From: JAKQIM01 sp964633225
GTDB taxonomy: Bacteria > Chloroflexota > Anaerolineae > Anaerolineales > UBA4823
DNA: 64,000 nt
Assembly (NCBI GenBank): GCA_964633225.1
Contig: CAZWFQ010000001.1
Location: 163,931 to 227,930, forward strand
Direction of reading: 5' to 3'
Below are positions 25,210-33,585 of this stretch, one piece after another. Each line of letters opens with the position of its first letter. The first letter of the stretch is position 1. The notes below the pieces were generated by a model, which worked only from the letters and a program-made list of their open reading frames with translations, was not told the DNA's origin and did no database searches. The position numbers were made by a program, and so were the translations under genes.

Positions 25210-26082
25210 TCACGGCGTTGCCACGCATCGGAACCCATTCGTCACGCTCGTCTTTGTCGGCAGGTTGCTTCCGTTTCGATACCCCGTCAATAGCCCGTTA
25301 ATGCTCCCCCACGATCCACCTCGCATCACCCGGTACGTTCCATCCTCCGGCCCTGTTGGGTTGCTGTCTGGCGAATTGTCATAATAATCTGCGTCGTACC
25401 AGTCGTTCACCCATTCCCATACATTGCCTGACATGTCCATCACCCCGTATGGACTGGCTCCTTCTGGGTAACTGCCTACCTCGTCCGTATCGCCGATTGA
25501 GCAGATGTTGTATCCATTTGCCAGTTCGCAAGTTGGTGTACTGCTTCCCCAAGGATAAAGACGGTAACTTGTACCCCGAGCCGCCTTCTCCCATTCTGCT
25601 TCCGTCGGCAGCCGCTTGTCCCGCCAAGAGCAGTAAGCACTCGCCTGCTCCCAGCTCACCAATACCACCGGGTAATTATCGTATTTAGGGTTCCCAAAAT
25701 AATCGTTCCGGCTGTAAGAATTGTCACCGTTCGGTTCTTCACACGCCCCCGCATCCACGCATTCCACGTATTTGGCGTTGGTCACCTCGTAGATATCGAT
25801 GTAATAGGCATCTAAATACACCATGTGCAGCGGCATCATATCGCTGTTTGCACAGTACGAACCGCACCCCATTTGAAAGTCTCCCTTCGGAATCAGCACC
25901 ATGTTACTCAAATCACGCGGCTCTTCCACCGTTGTTTTTAGCACCAGCGGCAGGTAAGAGTAAAGCCATACTTCTTGCTGCATGTCGCTCCCCAATGCAG
26001 GTATCGCGATAGACATCAGCCCAGCGAACACGAATAGCAGTAGAACGGTTAAGCGAATTCTTAAAGCATGGTTATTGTTCAT
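25210..26082 (-). CDS. Secreted SUMF/FGE-sulfatase-domain protein lacking the catalytic cysteine
   Basis: A 290-residue exported protein with a signal peptide (IRLTVLLLFVFAGLMSIAIPALG), then VWLYSYLPLVLK, then a formylglycine-generating-enzyme-type domain: LIPKGDFQMGC, YLDAYYIDIYEVTNAKY, YPVVLVSWEQASAYCSWRDK, RLPTEAEWEKAARG, GVMDMSGNVWEWVNDWYD, YRVMRGGSWGS and NGFRCVATP. True FGE enzymes carry copper-binding cysteines after the GGSW motif; here that segment is GSINGLLTGYRNG, so formylglycine formation is unlikely and a binding or other role is more probable. I set the start at the ATG at 26082, with AAGGA ahead; the open frame extends 129 codons upstream but looks non-coding and covers the DinB gene. 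Confidence 0.87.
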   Translation of the reverse strand: MNNNHALRIRLTVLLLFVFAGLMSIAIPALGSDMQQEVWLYSYLPLVLKTTVEEPRDLSNMVLIPKGDFQMGCGSYCANSDMMPLHMVYLDAYYIDIYEVTNAKYVECVDAGACEEPNGDNSYSRNDYFGNPKYDNYPVVLVSWEQASAYCSWRDKRLPTEAEWEKAARGTSYRLYPWGSSTPTCELANGYNICSIGDTDEVGSYPEGASPYGVMDMSGNVWEWVNDWYDADYYDNSPDSNPTGPEDGTYRVMRGGSWGSINGLLTGYRNGSNLPTKTSVTNGFRCVATP

Positions 26083-26149
26083 GGGAATCATCCTTGCCGC
26101 ATGGCGGCGCATACTACCCAATGCACACCCTGCGGGTGTGCCACTTTCA

Positions 26150-26155
26150 AGTATA
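26150..26155 (-). promoter_or_regulatory. Extended -10 promoter of the SUMF gene
   Basis: GTGCTATACT on the minus strand reads as TG-C-TATACT. Expected start 26143, leader ~61 bases including AAGGA. It is divergent from the DinB promoter. Confidence 0.45.
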
Positions 26156-26177
26156 GCACCATTTATTTGGTTACCTC

Positions 26178-26205
26178 TTGTAGGACGCCAAACTTCTGCT
26201 ACAAT
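26178..26205 (+). promoter_or_regulatory. Promoter of the DinB gene
   Basis: TTGTAG (26178-26183), 16-base spacer, extended -10 TG-C-TACAAT (hexamer 26200-26205). The leader to the ATG at 26249 is ~37 bases and holds AAAGGAA. Confidence 0.42.
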
Positions 26206-26248
26206 CACATTATCCTGCTTAAAATTCTCCCCGAAAGGAACATCTCTC

Positions 26249-26737
26249 ATGCATTCCCCCGGCCCACTTCCCCTCATCGATACGCTTGAGACGAACCAGC
26301 GCATGATCCACACTGAGCTGGCTGGCCTTACCCATGTCGAGAGCCTTGTCCAGCCCAATTTCAACGCCAACTGCATCAACTGGGTCATCGGCCACATCCT
26401 CTCCAGTCGCGATACCTGCCTCAAGCTCCTCGAGCTGCCCCCCGTGCTTTCTGAGGCCGAAACTACCACTTACAACTACGGCTCTGACCCGCTCACTTCC
26501 GCCGAAAAGGCCATTCAGCTCTCCGATCTGACCGCCCGCCTGGATGCCTCTTTTGATGCCCTTGTTCAGGGCTTGCAATCCGTCTCTTCTGCTCAGCTTG
26601 AGGTTGAAGCCCAGCTTTGGGATAAACCCCAGCCCCTCGGCGGCCTGCTGGCCTTCTTCTTCTGGCACGAGGCTTACCATGTTGGCCAGCTCAACCTGCT
26701 TCGCCAGGTGGCGGGCAAAAACGACAAGACGATCTAA
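26249..26737 (+). CDS. DinB superfamily protein
   Basis: A 162-residue four-helix-bundle protein of the DinB/YfiT type, a fold that usually binds a divalent metal through three histidines and in known members uses thiol cofactors. The C-terminal block FFFWHEAYHVGQLNLLRQ is characteristic, and NCINWVIGHILSSRDTCLKLL supplies the N-terminal His. Start at the ATG at 26249, eight bases after AAGGA; upstream codons in the frame lie in the promoter and the SUMF leader. It is a single-gene unit between its own promoter and that of the TPR gene. Function in this organism is unknown. Confidence 0.85.
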   Translation: MHSPGPLPLIDTLETNQRMIHTELAGLTHVESLVQPNFNANCINWVIGHILSSRDTCLKLLELPPVLSEAETTTYNYGSDPLTSAEKAIQLSDLTARLDASFDALVQGLQSVSSAQLEVEAQLWDKPQPLGGLLAFFFWHEAYHVGQLNLLRQVAGKNDKTI

Positions 26738-26792
26738 CGTTTTGGGATAGAAGAATTTTCTCCTTAGAACAGGGTGTAACCGCGGCATGTAC

Positions 26793-26822
26793 TTGCATTT
26801 CAAGAATGGATTGTGCTATACT
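26793..26822 (+). promoter_or_regulatory. Promoter of the TPR membrane protein gene
   Basis: TTGCAT (26793-26798), 18-base spacer and extended -10 TG-C-TATACT (hexamer 26817-26822). The ATG at 26848 follows with AAAAGGA six bases ahead. Confidence 0.55.
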
Positions 26823-26847
26823 GGCAGGCTGAAAGAGAAAAGGATCA

Positions 26848-28269
26848 ATGAGCAAATTTCAATGGAACAATGATTATTGGCCCCTGCCTGCCGGGCTTGT
26901 GGGGCTTGTCCTCTTGGTCATCGCCTTCCTGCGCTTTTGGGCTGGTGATTGGTCGGTTTTTGCCTATATTGCTGCTGGGGTGGGGGCCCTGGTGCTGCTC
27001 TTGGCTTTGGCCTGGTTTGGCTTTGCCTGGCAAAGCGAGCCTGGTCGAAAGAAGCGCCGCTCAGCGGCTGCTCCCCGCCGTTGGCGTTTTCCCCGCGCCC
27101 GTTATTGGGCCTGGGGAGGGCTGGCCCTCTGCCTGGTTGGCGGGGCGTTAGCGGGTTACTTCCTCTCGCAACAGCGCCAATCCTTTGGTCAAGTGCAGGC
27201 CCTGGTTTTTGTCAGCCAGGCCCAGGCTTTGGCCGAGTCTGGCCAGTATGAGCAGGCGGTTGAAGCGTATACATCTGCCATTGCGCTAGCCCCCAACTCT
27301 GTTGAGGCCTTAAATGGCCGCGGCCAGGCTTTTGCTTCCCAGGGCCTCTATGCCCAGGCCGTCAACGATTTTAATGCTGTCCTTGCCATCGATACCGACC
27401 TGCCCCAAACCTATCTCAACCGCGGCGCCGCCTACGCCGCCCAGGGTGAGTATGCCCGTTCTATCTTAGATTACGACTCTGCCCTGCGTCTTGACGATCA
27501 GCTTCTTGAAGCCTACAACAATCGCGGCCTGGCCCACTCGTATCTTAACGAGATGGAAGCCGCCTTTGCTGATTATGATGCCGCCCTCGCCATTGACCCT
27601 CTCTATACCAAAGCCTATACCAGCCGCGGTATGACCTTCAGCTTGCTCGAAGAATACGAGCTTGCCCTGGCTGATTTCAACAAGATCCTCCAGATCGACC
27701 CCCAGAACGTTTCGGGCTACGTTAATCGCGGCAATGTCTATGCCCTGATGAGCTTCTATGACAAAGCGATTGCTGATTACGATGCCGCCTTGGACATTGA
27801 CCCCCGCAGTGCTGCCGCCTACAGCCACCGCGGCATGGCCTATGCCAGGCTTGAACAGTACCAGCAGGCCATTGCCGATTACGATGCCGCCTTGCAGATC
27901 GATGCTCAAGATGCCGAAGTGCTCACCAACCGCGGCCTGGCTTACTTCAGGCTCGGTCAAAACCAACCAGCCCTGACGGATTTCGGCCTGGCGATCCAGG
28001 TTGATCCTCAGTATGCCGATGCTTACAACAACCGCGGCATTGCTTATGCTGGCATGGAAGAATATGCCCTCGCCCTCGTTGATTTCGACAAGGCCATCGA
28101 GCTTGACCCCCAAGATGCCAACCCTTACCTGGGCCGTGGTATTGCACATGTCTTGCAGGGTAATTTTGAGCAAGGCGAGAGCGACCTGCGTACCTGCCTT
28201 ACCCTGTGCTCTGAGGTCCAGGTTTGCGATGCTGCTCAGTCTGCCCTGAACATGCTTGTCCAGCCTTGA
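26848..28269 (+). CDS. Membrane-anchored TPR-repeat protein
   Basis: A 473-residue protein. Two membrane helices lie near the N-terminus (LVGLVLLVIAFLRFWAGDW and AAGVGALVLLLALAWFGF), then a basic stretch (RKKRRSAAAPRRWRFPRARY), a third helix (GGLALCLVGGALAGYFL), and about ten regular 34-residue tetratricopeptide repeats, each with the consensus AYNNRGLAY..L..Y..AL.DYD.AL.IDP. The repeats are unusually uniform, so recent duplication is likely. It is probably a protein-interaction scaffold. The next gene begins five bases after the stop codon. Confidence 0.88.
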   Translation: MSKFQWNNDYWPLPAGLVGLVLLVIAFLRFWAGDWSVFAYIAAGVGALVLLLALAWFGFAWQSEPGRKKRRSAAAPRRWRFPRARYWAWGGLALCLVGGALAGYFLSQQRQSFGQVQALVFVSQAQALAESGQYEQAVEAYTSAIALAPNSVEALNGRGQAFASQGLYAQAVNDFNAVLAIDTDLPQTYLNRGAAYAAQGEYARSILDYDSALRLDDQLLEAYNNRGLAHSYLNEMEAAFADYDAALAIDPLYTKAYTSRGMTFSLLEEYELALADFNKILQIDPQNVSGYVNRGNVYALMSFYDKAIADYDAALDIDPRSAAAYSHRGMAYARLEQYQQAIADYDAALQIDAQDAEVLTNRGLAYFRLGQNQPALTDFGLAIQVDPQYADAYNNRGIAYAGMEEYALALVDFDKAIELDPQDANPYLGRGIAHVLQGNFEQGESDLRTCLTLCSEVQVCDAAQSALNMLVQP

Positions 28270-28274
28270 GGTGT

Positions 28275-28730
28275 ATGATGAAGATGGGTAAAACGCCAAA
28301 GATTGTGATCGGTTTGGTGGGGGTGTTGATCTTCTTTTGCCTGGGTTTGTTGAGCTGCGGCCTGTTAGGCGATCTCAGTGCTGGCGTCGATATACCTTTG
28401 CCGGCCCTGCTCTGCTTTGGTTCCCTGGTCATTTTTAGCCCTATCTTGATGATCGTTGGCCTGAGTGCCCTCGAAAGGCCCTGGAAGGCAGCCTCTGGCG
28501 CTTTCGATTCCTTCTTAGGCACCAGGCGAGCGGTTAAACTGCTCAATATTTTCTGGGTTCTTTTCTTGGTCGCCGGGATTTTACTCCTCATCTTTTTTGT
28601 CTTGCCGCTGATCGGCCGTGGCGCCATCTTGCCTGAGGAAACCGTTGCTATGACCACCCCCTTCTTTTTGTTTGTCATCGCCGCTCTTCTTGGCAGCCTC
28701 AGTTACTGGCTGGACCGGCGCGACCAATAA
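28275..28730 (+). CDS. Membrane protein of unknown function
   Basis: A 151-residue protein with four predicted transmembrane helices (IVIGLVGVLIFFCLGLLSCG, ALLCFGSLVIFSPILMIVGL, LLNIFWVLFLVAGILLLIFF, FLFVIAALLGSLSYWL). I do not recognise the family. The ATG at 28275 follows GAGGTG and lies five bases after the TPR gene, so the two probably share one mRNA. The frame extends upstream into the TPR gene but without coding character. A strong hairpin follows at 28743. Confidence 0.72.
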   Translation: MMKMGKTPKIVIGLVGVLIFFCLGLLSCGLLGDLSAGVDIPLPALLCFGSLVIFSPILMIVGLSALERPWKAASGAFDSFLGTRRAVKLLNIFWVLFLVAGILLLIFFVLPLIGRGAILPEETVAMTTPFFLFVIAALLGSLSYWLDRRDQ

Positions 28731-28742
28731 TCATCTAAACTT

Positions 28743-28788
28743 AAACGAGGGTGGGGCGGCGCATCGGTGCGCCGCCCCACCCTCGTTT
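28743..28788. terminator. Bidirectional terminator with perfect 21-bp stem
   Basis: A perfect inverted repeat of 21 bp (AAACGAGGGTGGGGCGGCGCA and its complement) with loop TCGG. The A/T ends give a T-run on both strands (CGTTTCT and CGTTTAA). It lies between converging genes ending at 28730 (+) and 28799 (-), so it most likely ends both transcripts. Confidence 0.9.
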
Positions 28789-28798
28789 CTGGTTTCAT

Positions 28799-29443
28799 TT
28801 AGCTATCTGCCAGGCGCACACCCAGTGTTTCAGGCGCAATACTTAGCCCCTCAAAATTAGCGAAGCTCAGGTCGCGGAAAGACAACCCCCGGCCTGCCCG
28901 CACGTGGTCGAAGAGAACAACATAACTTTCCAGGATGCGCGCCGACCAGTCCAAGCCCAATTGAGCCGCCGCCCCTTGAATAGAGGCCCCGTCTGGCCCT
29001 TCAATCTCGGCAAAGTGCCCATAAGGCATCTCATCCAGGGTCACCAGCAGGGGGGCGTCTCCGGTACTTTCCAGGGCTGGCCCTGGCAGGCGGTAAACGG
29101 CGCGGTATTTCTCATACATCATAATCACCTGGTACCCCAGGGCTTCGAGCACTGCTTGCGCAGTAGCAAAATCGCCCACGGTGAATTCCAGCTCTTGGCG
29201 CAGGCGTGCACCACCTTGCTCGCTGCCCGGCCCTTTGTAGGTGATGCAAGCCGCCCGATCTTGGCGCAGGCGCAGCAGGCGATTGCTGTGCAGCAGGTCG
29301 AGGCTGGGAGTGTCAAAGCGCAGGTTAACCTCATGCGTGCGCGGCTGTACTAACACCGCCCCCAGCCCTTCCAGGCGGGCTTGCAGCGCAGGTAGATCAG
29401 ATAGGTAGAACTTGACTTCCAATTCTTTGCCGCTTTTGGACAT
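28799..29443 (-). CDS. CYTH domain protein (class IV adenylate cyclase / triphosphatase-like)
   Basis: A 214-residue protein whose N-terminus holds the CYTH signature ExExK (ELEVKF at about residues 7-12), followed by alternating charged strands: VNLRFDTPSL, RLLRLRQDRAACITYKGP, RQELEFTVGDF, YEKYRAVYRLPG, VTLDEMPYGHFAEIEGP. These line the tunnel that binds triphosphate and metal in CyaB-type cyclases and thiamine or inorganic triphosphatases. Which reaction it carries out cannot be read. AGAGAGG lies seven bases before the ATG, 11 bases after the biotin carrier gene, so it is the last gene of the acyl-CoA carboxylase operon. Confidence 0.87.
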   Translation of the reverse strand: MSKSGKELEVKFYLSDLPALQARLEGLGAVLVQPRTHEVNLRFDTPSLDLLHSNRLLRLRQDRAACITYKGPGSEQGGARLRQELEFTVGDFATAQAVLEALGYQVIMMYEKYRAVYRLPGPALESTGDAPLLVTLDEMPYGHFAEIEGPDGASIQGAAAQLGLDWSARILESYVVLFDHVRAGRGLSFRDLSFANFEGLSIAPETLGVRLADS

Positions 29444-29454
29444 TGTGTGCCTCT

Positions 29455-29952
29455 CTAGGTCACGCTCAGCATCGTCTCTTTATGTTCCACGCGGTCGCCG
29501 GGTTTGATCCGTACCCGGGTTACCTTGCCGGCGCGTGGCGACTTCAATTCATTTTGCATCTTCATCGATTCGAGGATCAACAGCACATCGCCTTTTTGCA
29601 CAGCCTGTCCTTCGCTCACCGGAACCGAGACCACCAGCCCGGGCATGGGTGCTTTAAGCTGGTATTCTTGGTGCTCGGCAATGCCATCGCCCAGAGAGCC
29701 CCGCAGGCGTTTCTCGCGCTCGTCTTCCACGGTCGCTGAATACATTCCACCGTGGAACAACACCTGCCACACGTTCTCATCTGGGTACACATGGGCATCA
29801 TAGGATTTGCCGTCTACCAGCAAGGTGTAAACCGGTTGGTCGCTGACGGCCTCGAAATCCACCTGGTACGAGAGGCCGTCTACAATCACATGGTGCTCAT
29901 CCACAATTTCAACCTGGTATTCCTTGCCGGCAATGGTAGTCAAATAGCGCAT
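29455..29952 (-). CDS. Biotin carboxyl carrier protein subunit of acyl-CoA carboxylase
   Basis: A 165-residue carrier subunit. The C-terminal ~70 residues form a biotinyl domain (LKAPMPGLVVSVPVSEGQAV, then VLLILESMKMQNELKSP) with the biotin-accepting lysine in ESMKM. The first ~90 residues (RYLTTIAGKEYQVEIVDE and on) resemble the leader of carboxylase alpha-chain C-termini. It accepts carbon dioxide from the biotin carboxylase and hands it to the carboxyltransferase encoded upstream. I use the ATG at 29952, with GCGAGG ahead, 11 bases after the accC-type stop; the longer frame overlaps that gene. Having carrier and carboxylase as separate genes differs from fused alpha subunits. Confidence 0.9.
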   Translation of the reverse strand: MRYLTTIAGKEYQVEIVDEHHVIVDGLSYQVDFEAVSDQPVYTLLVDGKSYDAHVYPDENVWQVLFHGGMYSATVEDEREKRLRGSLGDGIAEHQEYQLKAPMPGLVVSVPVSEGQAVQKGDVLLILESMKMQNELKSPRAGKVTRVRIKPGDRVEHKETMLSVT

Positions 29953-29963
29953 GCAGGCCTCGC

Positions 29964-31493
29964 TTACTTGCTCAGCCGTTCCCAGCGGCTGAGCCATTTC
30001 CAGTTAGAAGTATCCCGCTCGTTGCGCCGGATCATATGGGCGGAGCGCTGGGTCTGCTGGTGGGCCACCAGGGTAGCCAGGATGGCGGCGATATCTGGAC
30101 GCTCGTCCGTTGGCCGGGCTGTGCCGTTTTCTCCATCTGCATCGAGAGAGAAGCGCTCTTCGATAAAGCGGGTGTCATACTGCCCGGTGATGAAATGCGG
30201 CGAGTCCATCAGACGCTGGTGGAAAGAGATATTGTTGCGAACGCCCAGGATCTTATATTCTTCCAAAGCCCGCCGCATGCGCAAGATGGCTTCGTTGCGC
30301 GTCTCGCCCCATACAATGATCTTTGAGATCAGCGAGTCATAATAAGGAGAGACCTCGAAACCGATGTAAACACCCGTGTCCACGCGCACGCCGGGGCCGG
30401 TGGGCAGCAGGGTGTGGGTGATGCGCCCGGTGGAGGGGATGAAATTGTTGTTGGGGTCTTCGGCGTTGATCCGGCACTCGATGGCGCAGCCATTAAAATG
30501 CACGTCTTCTTGCTTGTAGCGCAGCGAGTGGCCGCGGGCAATGCGGATCTGTTCTTTAACGATGTCGATGCCAGTGACGATCTCGGTGACCGGGTGCTCT
30601 ACTTGCAGGCGGGTGTTCATCTCGAGGAAGTAGAAGTTCTTGTTCTTATCTACCAGAAATTCGATTGTGCCCGCGTTGACGTAATTAATGGCTTGGGCGG
30701 CGCGCACTGCCACGCTCCCTAGAGCCTGGCGGAAGGCCTCATCATTGCCAATGACAGGTGAAGGGCATTCTTCGAGCAGCTTCTGGTGGTGGCGTTGAAT
30801 CGAGCATTCTCGTTCCCCCAGGTGGATGGCGTTCCCCAATCCATCTGCCAGGATCTGCACCTCAACATGGCGCGCCCCTTCGATCAACTGCTCGATGTAC
30901 ACGTTGCCATCCCCAAAGGCAGCTTCGGCTTCGCGCCGCGCCGATTGCAGCAGGGCGGGCATTTCGTCTAGCGAGCCCACCTCGCGCAGGCCCTTCCCGC
31001 CGCCGCCCGCTGTGGCTTTGATGAGCAACGGGAAGCCTATCTTAGGGGCCAGGGCCAGCAGGTCATCATCGTTTAGGGCACCTTCGCCCTCGGTGCCGGG
31101 CACCATAGGCACACCGGCGCGGGCCAGGGTGGCGCGGGCCAGGGCCTTATCGCCCATCGCGGCGATGGAAGACGGGTTGGGTCCGATAAAAACCAGGCCC
31201 GCCTGCTGGCATGCGGCAGCAAAATCGGCCCGTTCGGCCAGAAAGCCGTAACCCGGATGGACAGCTTCGGCCTGGCAGCGCCGGGCGATCTCGAGCACCA
31301 CATCGGCGCGCAGGTACGAGTCGCGCGACGGCGCCGGGCCCAGGCGGTAAGCTTCATCCGCATAGCGTACGTGCAGCCCCTGGCGGTCGGCATCTGAGTA
31401 GACGGCCACGGTTTGCATGCCCATCTCGCGGCAGGCACGGATGATGCGTACCGCAATCTCGCCCCGGTTAGCGATCAGGACTTTGTTGAACAT
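29964..31493 (-). CDS. accC: Biotin carboxylase subunit of acyl-CoA carboxylase
   Basis: A 509-residue ATP-dependent biotin carboxylase: FNKVLIANRGEIAVRIIRAC at the start, ATP-grasp glycine loop KATAGGGGKGLREV at about 160, VEQ-type EECPSPV, and the catalytic region FYFLEMNTRLQVEHPVTE followed by GHAIECRINAEDP-like GCAIECRINAEDPNNNF. It carboxylates biotin on the carrier subunit with bicarbonate and ATP. The ATG at 31493 has AGGAG seven bases ahead and is preferred over an in-frame GTG that overlaps the upstream stop codon. Operon order: membrane protein, carboxyltransferase, carboxylase, carrier, CYTH. Confidence 0.93.
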   Translation of the reverse strand: MFNKVLIANRGEIAVRIIRACREMGMQTVAVYSDADRQGLHVRYADEAYRLGPAPSRDSYLRADVVLEIARRCQAEAVHPGYGFLAERADFAAACQQAGLVFIGPNPSSIAAMGDKALARATLARAGVPMVPGTEGEGALNDDDLLALAPKIGFPLLIKATAGGGGKGLREVGSLDEMPALLQSARREAEAAFGDGNVYIEQLIEGARHVEVQILADGLGNAIHLGERECSIQRHHQKLLEECPSPVIGNDEAFRQALGSVAVRAAQAINYVNAGTIEFLVDKNKNFYFLEMNTRLQVEHPVTEIVTGIDIVKEQIRIARGHSLRYKQEDVHFNGCAIECRINAEDPNNNFIPSTGRITHTLLPTGPGVRVDTGVYIGFEVSPYYDSLISKIIVWGETRNEAILRMRRALEEYKILGVRNNISFHQRLMDSPHFITGQYDTRFIEERFSLDADGENGTARPTDERPDIAAILATLVAHQQTQRSAHMIRRNERDTSNWKWLSRWERLSK

Positions 31494-31517
31494 ACCTTGC
31501 TCCTGGTCTTCCTCCAC

Positions 31518-33068
31518 CTAGAGCGGCATGCAGCCGTGTTTCTTAGGTGGGTTACTATCGCGCTTGTTGGCCAGCATCTCGAGGGCGTTGATCAGCCGGG
31601 GGCGCGTTTCGCTCGGCTCGATGACGTCGTCAATGTAACCGCGCCCTGCGGCTACATACGGGTTGGCAAACTTCTCGGTGTATTCGGCCAACAGCTCGGC
31701 CTTACGCTGCTCTGGATCTTCAGCCTGGGCCAATTCTTTGCGGAAGATGATGTTCACTGCGGCCTCGGGGCCCATGACGGCGATCTCGGCACTGGGCCAG
31801 GCCAGGTTCAGGTCGCTGCGGATGTGTTTGCTGCTCATTACAATGTAGGCCCCGCCGTAAGACTTGCGCGTTACCACAGTGATCTTGGGCACGGTGGCTT
31901 CGCAGTAGGCGTACACCAGCTTGGCCCCACAGCGAATGATCCCGCCGTGCTCTTGGGCTGTGCCGGGTAAGAAGCCTGGCACGTCTTCAAAGGTGATGAT
32001 AGGGATGTTGAATGCGTCGCAAAAACGCACGAAGCGGGCCGCCTTCTCAGATGCCTTGATGTCTAACACGCCTGCCAGGATGGCAGGCTGGTTGGCCACA
32101 ATGCCCACGCTGTGTCCGCCCAGGCGAGCAAAGCCGATGACAATATTGGCAGCGTAGTTTTCTTGGATTTCAAGGAACTGGCGATCATCCACCACCAGGT
32201 GGATGATGTCTTTGATATTGTAGGGCTTGGTCGTGTCGGCAGGAATGATGTGGTTGAGGGCATCTTCCATGCGCAAAGGGTCATCCTCAGAGAGTGTGAA
32301 GGGGGGATCCTCCATGTTGTTCTGTGGAATATAAGAAAGCAGCAGCCGGATGAGGTAGAGGGCATCTGGTTCTGAGTCTGCTGCCAGGTGACAGACCCCC
32401 GAGACCTGCGAGTGTACATCGGCCCCGCCCAATTCTTCGAACGAAACCTCTTCGTGGGTCACGGCCTTGACCACCTCGGGCCCGGTGATAAACATGTATG
32501 AAGATTTGCGCACCATGACGACGAAATCCGTCAGACCGGGGGAATAGACGGCCCCGCCCGCACAGGGTCCCATGATCACGCTGATCTGTGGGATGGCGCC
32601 AGAGCACAAGGTATTGCGCAGGAAGATATCGGCATAGCCGCCCAGGGATACAACGCCTTCTTGGATGCGTGCCCCGCCCGAATCGTTCAGGCCAATGACC
32701 GGGGCGCCGTTCTTGAGGGCCATATCCATGATCTTGCAGATTTTTTCTGCATGCACCTCACCCAGGCTGCCGCCAAAGACAGTGAAATCTTGGGAGAAGA
32801 TGTAAACCAGGCGTCCATTGATGGTGCCCCAACCGGTGACAACGCTATCGCCGAGGAATTTTTGCTGGTCGAGATTGAAATCGGTAGTACGGTGGATCAC
32901 GAAGGCGTCCATCTCGCGGAATGAGCCTTTGTCGAGCAGCAGGTCGATGCGTTCGCGGGCCGTCATGCGGCCGCGCTTGTGCTGGGCCTCAATGCGTTCT
33001 ACGCCGCCGCCCAAGCGGCTTTGGGCGCGCAGGTGGCGTAGTTGTTGGTATTTTGGATCATCAGTCAT
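31518..33068 (-). CDS. Acyl-CoA carboxylase carboxyltransferase (propionyl-CoA carboxylase beta / methylmalonyl-CoA decarboxylase alpha type)
   Basis: A 516-residue crotonase-fold carboxyltransferase. It has the family features: HKRGRMTARERIDLLLDKGSF, the first oxyanion site GSLGEVHAEK / SGGARIQEGV, VIMGPCAGGAVYSPGLTDF, and in the second half ANQPAILAGVLDIKASEKAARF, FEDVPGFLPGTAQEHGGI and KSYGGAYIVMSSKHI. These match PccB and MmdA, which move a carboxyl group between biotin and propionyl-CoA. Without membrane decarboxylase subunits recognisable nearby, a propionyl- or acetyl-CoA carboxylase is more likely than a sodium pump. It starts with an ATGA overlap on the upstream membrane protein. Confidence 0.92.
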   Translation of the reverse strand: MTDDPKYQQLRHLRAQSRLGGGVERIEAQHKRGRMTARERIDLLLDKGSFREMDAFVIHRTTDFNLDQQKFLGDSVVTGWGTINGRLVYIFSQDFTVFGGSLGEVHAEKICKIMDMALKNGAPVIGLNDSGGARIQEGVVSLGGYADIFLRNTLCSGAIPQISVIMGPCAGGAVYSPGLTDFVVMVRKSSYMFITGPEVVKAVTHEEVSFEELGGADVHSQVSGVCHLAADSEPDALYLIRLLLSYIPQNNMEDPPFTLSEDDPLRMEDALNHIIPADTTKPYNIKDIIHLVVDDRQFLEIQENYAANIVIGFARLGGHSVGIVANQPAILAGVLDIKASEKAARFVRFCDAFNIPIITFEDVPGFLPGTAQEHGGIIRCGAKLVYAYCEATVPKITVVTRKSYGGAYIVMSSKHIRSDLNLAWPSAEIAVMGPEAAVNIIFRKELAQAEDPEQRKAELLAEYTEKFANPYVAAGRGYIDDVIEPSETRPRLINALEMLANKRDSNPPKKHGCMPL

Positions 33069-33571
33069 ACAACCTCGTGTTCTTGTTGTTCTTCGGCCGG
33101 CGCGTGTTCGGCTTGCCGGTTGTCAAAGAAGGCTTTCACTTTCGGGCGGTTTAAGACCCATACCATCCACGCCAGCAGCGCAATGGTCACGCCGGCGGCA
33201 AAGGGCCAATTGGCTGGCAGAAAGGCCTTGCTCAACAGGCCCGTCTCGGCTGGCAGGCTGGCAGGGTGGTCGGCCAGGAAGATCTGGTCCAGCCAGTAAT
33301 AGAGTGCGTAGCTCAATGCCAGGGCCTGCATCAGGCGCGGGGCCCAGGGCAGGCCGCGCAGCATGCCCCAGGCCAGGGGCATACAGGCCAAAGCCCAAAC
33401 CAATCCGCTTGCAGCCAGGTAAAGGGGAGAGACCGCGGGCAGGGTCTTTAAGTAGCTCCACTGCTGGAGACTGAGGACAAAACGCAAGAGATTGAACCCG
33501 CCAACGGCCAGTGCAAGCAAGGCCAGGATCGTTACGCTGAGTGGATGAGGGGATGAAGTGTTGGTCGACAT
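33065..33571 (-). CDS. Four-helix membrane protein, first gene of the acyl-CoA carboxylase operon
   Basis: A 168-residue protein with four predicted membrane helices (LSVTILALLALAVGGFNLL, LYLAASGLVWALACMPLAW, LMQALALSYALYYWLDQIF, WPFAAGVTIALLAWMVWVL) and a charged C-terminus. I do not recognise the family and it does not look like the beta or gamma subunits of sodium-pumping decarboxylases. The stop overlaps the carboxyltransferase start by four bases, so the two are made together. A TATAAT 14 bases before the ATG and no Shine-Dalgarno site suggest a near-leaderless transcript. Confidence 0.75.
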   Translation of the reverse strand: MSTNTSSPHPLSVTILALLALAVGGFNLLRFVLSLQQWSYLKTLPAVSPLYLAASGLVWALACMPLAWGMLRGLPWAPRLMQALALSYALYYWLDQIFLADHPASLPAETGLLSKAFLPANWPFAAGVTIALLAWMVWVLNRPKVKAFFDNRQAEHAPAEEQQEHEVV

Positions 33572-33585
33572 ATTGAACGCTGCCT

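Noticed and set aside
26083..26469. 129-codon N-terminal extension of the SUMF protein
   Set aside because: It covers the divergent promoters and the DinB gene in antisense; the signal peptide follows the ATG at 26082.
27190..28200. Regular repeats that might suggest a CRISPR array
   Set aside because: The period is 102 bases and in frame with TPR units; spacers are not unique and repeats are not identical.
27466..28299. 277-codon open frame antisense to the TPR protein
   Set aside because: It mirrors the TPR units and lacks a ribosome site or family similarity.
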